From the NCBI RefSeq assembly GCF_001544835.2, contig NZ_FCNX02000001.1, positions 248,001 through 312,000 on the forward strand: 64,000 bases of DNA. The letters run 5' to 3'. Each line of letters starts with the position of its first letter. The stretch's first letter is position 1. Source of the DNA: Caballeronia fortuita. GTDB lineage: Bacteria > Pseudomonadota > Gammaproteobacteria > Burkholderiales > Burkholderiaceae. The notes beneath the pieces were generated by a model. The model saw only the letters and a list, made by a program, of their open reading frames with translations, was not told the origin of the DNA and searched no databases. Below, one piece after another: positions 57,468 through 64,000 of the stretch. A program made the translations under genes and the position numbers.

Positions 57468-58391
57468 ATGAGCGCTTCCAACCTCAATAAAATCCTCAAA
57501 CGTTTCGCGGAACTGAACATCTGGGAGCGCAAGGGTGAGCGCGCGCCTCACAAGCCGCTCCTTGTTCTGCTCGCGCTCGGGTTGTTCGCGCGTGGCGTTA
57601 AAGAAGTTAGCTTCCGTGAACACGAGAAAGCGTTGTGCGATCTGCTTAGAGAATTCGCACCTCAACGTCGCACGCTCTACCCGGAAATGCCGTTTGTTCG
57701 ACTGAAGAACGACGACGTCTGGGAAGTCACGGTCGACTCGACCCTCGATTCGATCGTGCGCCGAAGCGATGTAAGAAAAACCGAACTGCGTGAACTGAAC
57801 GCAACGGGACATTTCTCGCCGGATGTACAGCAACTTCTCCAGAGTGAACCCCGTGCGCTGACTGCTATTGCACGCCTGCTGCTCGTCGCACACTTCCCCG
57901 AAAGCATTCACAGCGACGTGTTGGATGCTGTCGGCCTTGCGCTTGACGACGAGACGGTTCTCGCGCCCGACACGAACGCGTCGGCTGAGCGCCGGCGTCG
58001 TGATCCCGAGTTTCGCGGCGCTGTGCTGGCCGCTTATCAGTATCGATGTGCATTATGCGATCTCGATTTGCGTATCGGTAACATGACGATCGGACTCGAA
58101 GCCGCGCATATCAAGTGGCATCAGGCAAGCGGTCCGGATCTTGTCGAGAACGGGATCGCGTTGTGCTGTTTGCATCACAAGCTTTTCGATCTCGGCGCAT
58201 TCACTTTGGGCGATGACCGTCGAGTTCTGGTCTCGGAAAAGGCGCACGGAAGTGGGCGCTTTGACGAAATCCTGCTCAGACACCACGGCGGACAAGCGAA
58301 CGCGCCCGTGCAAAGGGAACATTATCCAGCGCAGCCATTTGTCGCATGGCATCGCGAACAGGTGTTCAAGGGCGGCGCTCGGCCACTTTGA
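57468..58391 (+). CDS. HNH endonuclease, phosphorothioate-DNA-dependent type
   Basis: A 307-residue protein starting MSASNLNKIL. The N-terminal half (ERAPHKPLLVLLALGLF...VRLKNDDVWEV) resembles the sulfur-binding domain of restriction enzymes that recognise phosphorothioated DNA. The C-terminal half is an HNH nuclease: CALCDLDL, EAAHIKWHQASGPD, NGIALCCLHHKLFD. Such type IV enzymes destroy DNA modified by dnd/ssp systems. It lies outside the Tn7-like element and just after the gyrB terminator. The recognition type is inferred from family resemblance. Confidence 0.82.
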   Translation: MSASNLNKILKRFAELNIWERKGERAPHKPLLVLLALGLFARGVKEVSFREHEKALCDLLREFAPQRRTLYPEMPFVRLKNDDVWEVTVDSTLDSIVRRSDVRKTELRELNATGHFSPDVQQLLQSEPRALTAIARLLLVAHFPESIHSDVLDAVGLALDDETVLAPDTNASAERRRRDPEFRGAVLAAYQYRCALCDLDLRIGNMTIGLEAAHIKWHQASGPDLVENGIALCCLHHKLFDLGAFTLGDDRRVLVSEKAHGSGRFDEILLRHHGGQANAPVQREHYPAQPFVAWHREQVFKGGARPL

Positions 58392-58393
58392 CC

Positions 58394-59254
58394 TCACCCG
58401 CCCCGCCTCAACCCCAACCAGATCTCCGTCACCAGATCCGCCGGCGCCGTCTCCCTCAGATCATTCACATAAACCTCGAACACCGGCGCTTCGCCCGTTT
58501 CCCGTCCGGAGTTCGGTAGCCATTCCCCATACAACCACTGATAAGCAAAACAAAGCTGCGCATACGGCCCGACGTGCGGGAGTACCGCAAACTCGCCGCT
58601 CGCGACCTCGACGCGCGACACCGGCGCTTCGAACCGGACATCATCGGGCGAGAACAGCTCGCAGCAAGCCATCGAACGTAAATCGTCTTCCGCGACAGCC
58701 GCCGGATCATCGAAATAAATGCCGAGCGAACGCGCCCGAGAATCGACCAACTCGCGCACGGCGAGCCAGTGAAACAGCATCTCGAACGCCCGCCCGACGT
58801 TCATATACGACCCGCGATGCTCCATTGCGGCCACGGTAAAGCCACGCTGACTACGAATATCGAGCTGATGCATCGCCGTGTCTCCTGATCGAACTTCATC
58901 GAAAGGAACGAACATCGAAGCGCCGCCCTCGCTGCGAAACTGCCCCGGCGCCATCCGGTAACTTGTTTGAAACGCCCGCGAAAACGCGTGCACGCTGCCA
59001 TATCCGGCGCGTTCGGCGATCGAATCGATTGGCGCCGAACGCTGCAGCAAGTCGTTCGCCGCGTGATGCAGCCGCAGTCGCCGCACGGTCGCCGCCGCCG
59101 TCTCGCCGTAGAACGCGTGATAAATCCGGTGCCAGTGATACGGCGACAAACACGCCACTTCGGCAAGCCGGTTGAGATTGAGCGCGTCGTCGAGATGATC
59201 GTGGATATATGCGACCACGCGCGCGAGCCATGTTCCATAAGGCTTGTCGCTCAT
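58394..59254 (-). CDS. AraC-family regulator with GyrI-like effector domain
   Basis: A 286-residue protein. Residues 1-105 carry two AraC helix-turn-helix motifs (LNRLAEVACLSPYHWHRIYH and IDSIAERAGYGSVHAFSRAF). The C-terminal 160 residues are a GyrI-like small-molecule domain (VAAMEHRGSYMNVGRAFEMLF; VLPHVGPYAQLCFAYQWLYGEWLP). The Rob/BmrR-like arrangement suggests control of efflux or stress genes by a bound drug-like molecule. Its end lies only two bases from the convergent HNH gene. Confidence 0.92.
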   Translation of the reverse strand: MSDKPYGTWLARVVAYIHDHLDDALNLNRLAEVACLSPYHWHRIYHAFYGETAAATVRRLRLHHAANDLLQRSAPIDSIAERAGYGSVHAFSRAFQTSYRMAPGQFRSEGGASMFVPFDEVRSGDTAMHQLDIRSQRGFTVAAMEHRGSYMNVGRAFEMLFHWLAVRELVDSRARSLGIYFDDPAAVAEDDLRSMACCELFSPDDVRFEAPVSRVEVASGEFAVLPHVGPYAQLCFAYQWLYGEWLPNSGRETGEAPVFEVYVNDLRETAPADLVTEIWLGLRRGG

Positions 59255-59413
59255 CGCCAGCTCCGTGAAGCAAAGTCGAATCGGTTGTCAGGAAAAGTAG
59301 CACGACCCGCTTTAGCATTTCTCGCAAAGCTGCGCGGACCGCGCCGCCACGAGACACGCGTACACTTTCGCCTTTGAGCGCACGAACGCGCCACGAACCC
59401 GAGAAATACGAAC

Positions 59414-59605
59414 ATGTTCACCTGCCGAAACCAGTCCTGCGGCGCCGATTGGGCGCTGTCGGACGTCGACATCCACAACGAAGGCCAAGGCCTGCTGTTC
59501 CGCTGCCCGATGTGCGGCGCGCGCAACTACGTCACGCGCCACGAGAAAAACGGCGACGTGACCTACGAGCAAGTCCAGGACATCCCGCCTCACGGCAAGC
59601 GATAA
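59414..59605 (+). CDS. Small zinc-ribbon protein
   Basis: A 63-residue protein with Cys pairs CRNQSC and CPMCG that would hold one zinc ion. A conserved type in Burkholderiaceae. It ends five bases before dbpA, so the two are probably co-transcribed. Function unknown; RNA or protein contact is plausible. Confidence 0.8.
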   Translation: MFTCRNQSCGADWALSDVDIHNEGQGLLFRCPMCGARNYVTRHEKNGDVTYEQVQDIPPHGKR

Positions 59606-59610
59606 CCGAC

Positions 59611-60993
<1,383 letters not shown>

Positions 60994-61029
60994 GCGCGCG
61001 GGATGTAAGCGCGCAGGATGTAGCCGCGC

Positions 61030-62463
61030 TCACGCCTCTCGCGAAGGGTCTCCCACGATGCGTTCAGCCGATGGATTGCGCGTCACGAGGCGCAATCCGC
61101 TCGCGATACTGCCGACACCCGCGAACGCCGCGCCGAGCGACAGCGCGAGCGCCGGCCCATGTTTCCCGGCGATGCTGAAGCACAGCGCGACGAGCGCCGC
61201 GCCCGTCGCCTGCCCGATCAGACGCGATGTCGCGATCATGCCGCTCGCGCCGCCGCTGCGTTCGCGCGGCGCGCTCGACATGAACGCCTTCAGGTTCGGC
61301 GACTGAAAGAAGCCGAAGCCTGCGCCGCAGATCGCCATGCGGATGCAGATTTCCAGCGCATGCGGCTCTGCGGGCAGCATCGCGAGCGAGATCATTCCCA
61401 CACACAGAATCGCGAGTCCGATGCCGCCCAGAATGCCGGGTGCGTGACGGTCGGACATGCGCCCGGCGATCGGCGCCATCAAAGCGACGAGCGCGGACCA
61501 CGGCGTCATCAGAAAGCCGGTTTCGACCTGGCTGCGGCCCAGCACGCTTTCGAAGAAGAACGGCAGCGACACGAACGCGAGCCCTTGCGCGGCGAAAGAG
61601 CAAATGGCGGTCATCGTCGATAGCGCGAACATCGGACGTCGGAAGAGATCGACGGGCAGCATCGGCGCGGGATGGCCGCGTTCGCGCCGCAGCAGCAGGA
61701 CGCCCGCGACGAGCGCGACGCCGAACGACGCGAGCACCGTATGCCTCGGCGCGCGCTGGGCCGCTTCGCCGAGCGCGAAGATCAGCGACGCGAACGTGAC
61801 GACGTTGAGCAGCGCGGCGAAGCGATCGAAGCCGTGGGCGGCGCGCTTCGTCTGCGGCAGCGACGGCCACGCGATCATCAGCGCAAACACGCCGACCGGC
61901 AGATTCACTGCGAAAAGCCACGGCCACGTGCCGAGCGAAAGAACGATCGACGCGACCGTCGGCCCGACCGCGAACGCGATTCCGACGACGAGCGCATTCA
62001 AACCGACGCCACGCCCCAGCCGATGCGGCGGAAAGATCGCGCTGATGAGCGCCGCGTTGACGCTCATGATCGCGCTTGCGCCGAGACCTTGCAGCAGACG
62101 CGCGCCGACGAGCGTCGGCAGCGACCACGAGAACGCGCACACCGCTGACGCGATCAGGAACACGACGAGTCCGCCGAGGTACACGCGCCGATGCCCGAGG
62201 ATGCCGCCGAGCGCGGCGAAGGGCAGCAGCGTCGCGACCATCGCGAGTTGATAGGCGTTGATAATCCAGACGGAAGCGGCGGGCGTCGTATGCAGATCGG
62301 CGGCGATGGCGGGCAGGGCGGTGTTGGCGATCGCGGTGTCGAGCGTCGCAAGCGCGACCGAGAGCAGGATCGCGGCCATGCCGCGCCGCTCGAGCGGGGT
62401 CATCGGCGAGTCGGGATCGCTAGGCAGGTGGTGGGGGCGTTCTTCGGTGGGCACGGCGGGCAT
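61030..62463 (-). CDS. MFS multidrug exporter (DHA2 family)
   Basis: A 477-residue transporter with about 14 hydrophobic segments. The first two helices (ILLSVALATLDTAIANTALPAIAADL) carry the LDxxIxNxALP motif C-like pattern of DHA2 proton-drug antiporters such as EmrB/QacA; GHRRVYLGGL is motif A. The substrate is unknown. The nearby AraC/GyrI regulator may be related to it but is separated by dbpA. A start 20 codons downstream at MTPLERRGM is an alternative. Confidence 0.9.
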   Translation of the reverse strand: MPAVPTEERPHHLPSDPDSPMTPLERRGMAAILLSVALATLDTAIANTALPAIAADLHTTPAASVWIINAYQLAMVATLLPFAALGGILGHRRVYLGGLVVFLIASAVCAFSWSLPTLVGARLLQGLGASAIMSVNAALISAIFPPHRLGRGVGLNALVVGIAFAVGPTVASIVLSLGTWPWLFAVNLPVGVFALMIAWPSLPQTKRAAHGFDRFAALLNVVTFASLIFALGEAAQRAPRHTVLASFGVALVAGVLLLRRERGHPAPMLPVDLFRRPMFALSTMTAICSFAAQGLAFVSLPFFFESVLGRSQVETGFLMTPWSALVALMAPIAGRMSDRHAPGILGGIGLAILCVGMISLAMLPAEPHALEICIRMAICGAGFGFFQSPNLKAFMSSAPRERSGGASGMIATSRLIGQATGAALVALCFSIAGKHGPALALSLGAAFAGVGSIASGLRLVTRNPSAERIVGDPSREA

Positions 62464-62601
62464 TCCGGGATGTAAGCGGGCGGAGAATAATCCGAAACGA
62501 TACGGGAAGACGTGGGGTTCCGCTCGCCGGATGCGCGGCAGCTTTCAAAGCGATGTCAGCGGGTATGCTTTTACGACCGTGTTTATCGAAGGAGACCAAC
62601 G

Positions 62602-63063
62602 ATGGCGATACGAATCGTGAGACTAGGGACGCCGCGCGCGGAGAACGAAGGACTGCGCATCGGCACGGTGCGGCGGCCGCCGCGCGGCGTGCCGAAGGCC
62701 GAGTTTGCGAAACGCGATTTCTACGATGTCTGGTATCCGGTGTTAGCGCCGACGCCGGAACTGGTCACCGAAGCGCTGCACGCCAAAAACGACAAGGAAT
62801 TCCGCGCTTTCGCGAAGAAGTTCAAGGCGGAAATGGCCGAGCCGGCCGCGAGCAAGACGCTGGATCTGCTGGCGGCGCTGTCGCATGGGGCGAACTTTTC
62901 GGTCGGGTGCTATTGCGAGGATGAGGCGCGGTGTCATCGCTCTGTGTTGCGGGAGTTGTTGCTGGGGAGGGGAGCGGAGGGTTTGAGGCGGAAACTTGAG
63001 ACGGAAACGAAAAAGGGCTGCGCAGTGCGCAGCCCTTCAAATCTTGTGGTGGGGCGTGAGTGA
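62602..63063 (+). CDS. DUF488 family protein
   Basis: A 153-residue protein. RLGTPRAENEGLRIGTVRRPPRG, FYDVWYPVLAPTPEL and SVGCYCEDEARCHRSVLRELL are the DUF488 signature, with the C-x-C...CHR cluster. Function unknown. The ribosome site GGAGA precedes the ATG. Its last 20 codons cross the terminator and the end of the tRNA-Lys remnant, so the natural C-terminus may have been elsewhere. Confidence 0.88.
   Translation: MAIRIVRLGTPRAENEGLRIGTVRRPPRGVPKAEFAKRDFYDVWYPVLAPTPELVTEALHAKNDKEFRAFAKKFKAEMAEPAASKTLDLLAALSHGANFSVGCYCEDEARCHRSVLRELLLGRGAEGLRRKLETETKKGCAVRSPSNLVVGRE
63009..63037 (-). terminator. tRNA-Lys terminator (minus strand)
   Basis: AAGGGCTGCGCA and TGCGCAGCCCTT pair perfectly; on the minus strand the stem is followed by TTTTTCG. 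Confidence 0.8.
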
Positions 63064-63093
63064 CTCGAACACTCGACCTACGGATTAAGAGTC
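63047..63093 (-). tRNA. 3' part of tRNA-Lys (anticodon CTT), interrupted by an island
   Basis: On the minus strand the DNA reads GACTCTTAATCCGTAGGTCG then AGTGTTCGAGTCACTCACGC and CCCACCA: the anticodon arm (loop CTCTTAA), T-arm and acceptor 3' strand of tRNA-Lys. Before GACTC the sequence (GGAAGC) no longer matches the tRNA anticodon stem or D-arm. So this is the tRNA 3' half, the usual attachment core; the complete gene should lie at the other end of the island, outside the window. Confidence 0.8.
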
Positions 63094-64000
63094 GCTTCCG
63101 TCGCCCTTATGATACAGGGAGATTTTCAACCTGTTCCATAAAAATCAACAGCTTAGCCTACTGCTGCTTCCTGCGATTTACCGCTATTTGCCGCGTCCAG
63201 TGCAGCAAAATTGCAGCAACGCTAGGCATAGTGTCGGCGATAGCTATGTTTCGCGCAAGCACGTAGGCCGTGGCAGCTACGTGCCCGCTAATCCAGGTAA
63301 TCCGATGCCAGCGGGCCTTCGAAGAGGCCCGTCGCGGTCAACGTCGCAGCGAAGATGGCATCGCGCACTTCGGCGCGGGTCAGGTCGAGCATGCGTAGTT
63401 TGCCCTTGACCTCGGCCACGGATTCGATGCGCCGGAACGCGCCGGGGTGATGCGCGGCAGCGTAAGCCGCCAGGCCGCGCAGCTTGGGTAGCGCATCGCT
63501 CAGGTGGATGCCATGCGGGTCTATCAAATCGGCAACCACCTTGCCGCCTTCATCGGCAAAGAAGATGAAGTCCGGCCGCAGTATCAGATATTGGTCATGG
63601 TCCTGATACGCGATGCCCAGCGACGACGGCCCCGGCTGCTGGGGGTTGCGATACCAAAACTGAAAACCTGCGCGCTGGCTTTCCTGTTTCAGCACTGCGA
63701 CTTCCCAAGCGTTGAGTTGCGCCGGGTAGTTTCCCTGCCCATCGCACAGCAGATGGAGCGGATAGGTAGGAATGGGCGTGTCCTGCCCGTTCTCGTGTAC
63801 CGCCGTCATTTCGGCCTTGGCCGAAGGTTTGAGCATGTCGACGTCTTGCGGATCAGCGCTCATTTCCAGAATCTCGCGGTAAGCCTCTTCCCGGTCGTCG
63901 GAAAGCTGCTTGATGCGCGGCTTGTATTCGGCAAACCATGCCTTGGCGTGTTGGTCGGCGGCGGCATCGTAAAAAGGCTGCACCTCGCCCACTAGCCCCA
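63094..64000. mobile_element. Edge of a third island, at tRNA-Lys
   Basis: Starts where similarity to tRNA-Lys ends. Only one gene fragment is visible before the window ends. The second attachment repeat and an integrase are not in view, so the element type is unknown. Confidence 0.65.
63288..64000 (-). CDS. C-terminal part of a restriction-helicase-like protein (partial)
   Basis: At least 234 residues, open to the right edge of the window. FLRPDFIFF-type text (LRPDFIFFADEGGKVVADLIDPHG) looks like a D...D-x-D nuclease-like or Res C-terminal segment, followed by helices (ALPKLRGLAAYAAAHHPGAFRRIE). I have seen this kind of ending on DEAD/DEAH-box restriction subunits of type III-like systems, but the motor domain lies outside the window, so the call is tentative. 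Confidence 0.5.
   Translation of the reverse strand, partial: GLVGEVQPFYDAAADQHAKAWFAEYKPRIKQLSDDREEAYREILEMSADPQDVDMLKPSAKAEMTAVHENGQDTPIPTYPLHLLCDGQGNYPAQLNAWEVAVLKQESQRAGFQFWYRNPQQPGPSSLGIAYQDHDQYLILRPDFIFFADEGGKVVADLIDPHGIHLSDALPKLRGLAAYAAAHHPGAFRRIESVAEVKGKLRMLDLTRAEVRDAIFAATLTATGLFEGPLASDYLD

Overview
The window is a piece of the main chromosome of a betaproteobacterium of the Burkholderiaceae (Burkholderia/Paraburkholderia/Caballeronia type). It holds the replication-origin block yidC-yidD-rnpA-rpmH | dnaA-dnaN-gyrB, with mnmE next to yidC. Proteins and G+C-rich codon use fit that family. Genus is inferred from gene order and protein character; no search was run.

Layout. (1) 399-4382: ordinary chromosome: an RlpA-like lipoprotein, rsmI, then yraN-diaA-dolP, a small cytochrome c and a tRNA-Ala gene. 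(2) 4338-26079: an integrative element in that tRNA-Ala gene, bounded by a 34-bp direct repeat of the tRNA 3' half and carrying a tyrosine integrase beside its right end. Its left part is an integrated IncP-like plasmid core: a TrfA-type initiator, five iterons at about 22-bp spacing, an RK2-like oriT with TraJ and TraK homologues but no relaxase, and three KorB-operator-like palindromes. Its right part is a defence store: McrBC, then a type I restriction-modification operon (hsdM-hsdS-hsdR) with a PrrC-type anticodon nuclease between hsdS and hsdR, preceded by a serine recombinase. (3) 26080-40039: chromosome again: a broken VOC gene, yaeQ, a small secreted protein, a LysE exporter, a SnoaL-like protein, mnmE, an HTH regulator, yidC, yidD, rnpA, rpmH, the dnaA upstream region, dnaA, dnaN and gyrB. 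(4) 40043-57384: a complete 17.3-kb Tn7-like transposon directly after the gyrB stop codon. It has 21/26 terminal inverted repeats, a perfect 5-bp target duplication (GAGGG), tnsA-tnsB-tnsC-tniQ genes and an exoribonuclease. (5) 57390-63093: chromosome: the displaced gyrB terminator, an HNH (phosphorothioate-type) endonuclease, an AraC/GyrI regulator, a zinc-ribbon protein, dbpA, an MFS exporter, a DUF488 protein and the 3' part of a tRNA-Lys gene. (6) 63094-64000: the edge of a third island at tRNA-Lys.

Most interesting. The Tn7-like element appears to use the gyrB 3' end as its attachment site, by analogy with Tn7 at glmS; its tnsA-proximal end faces gyrB, the Tn7 orientation. Its cargo looks like an anti-phage store that fits no system I can name: a type ISP-like restriction helicase-methylase without the usual recognition domain, coupled to an alpha/beta hydrolase and a GHKL ATPase with a nuclease-like C-terminus, followed by a broken HEPN gene; then a separate 917-residue protein fusing a poly(A)-polymerase-like nucleotidyltransferase, a patatin phospholipase and a possible PLD-like domain.
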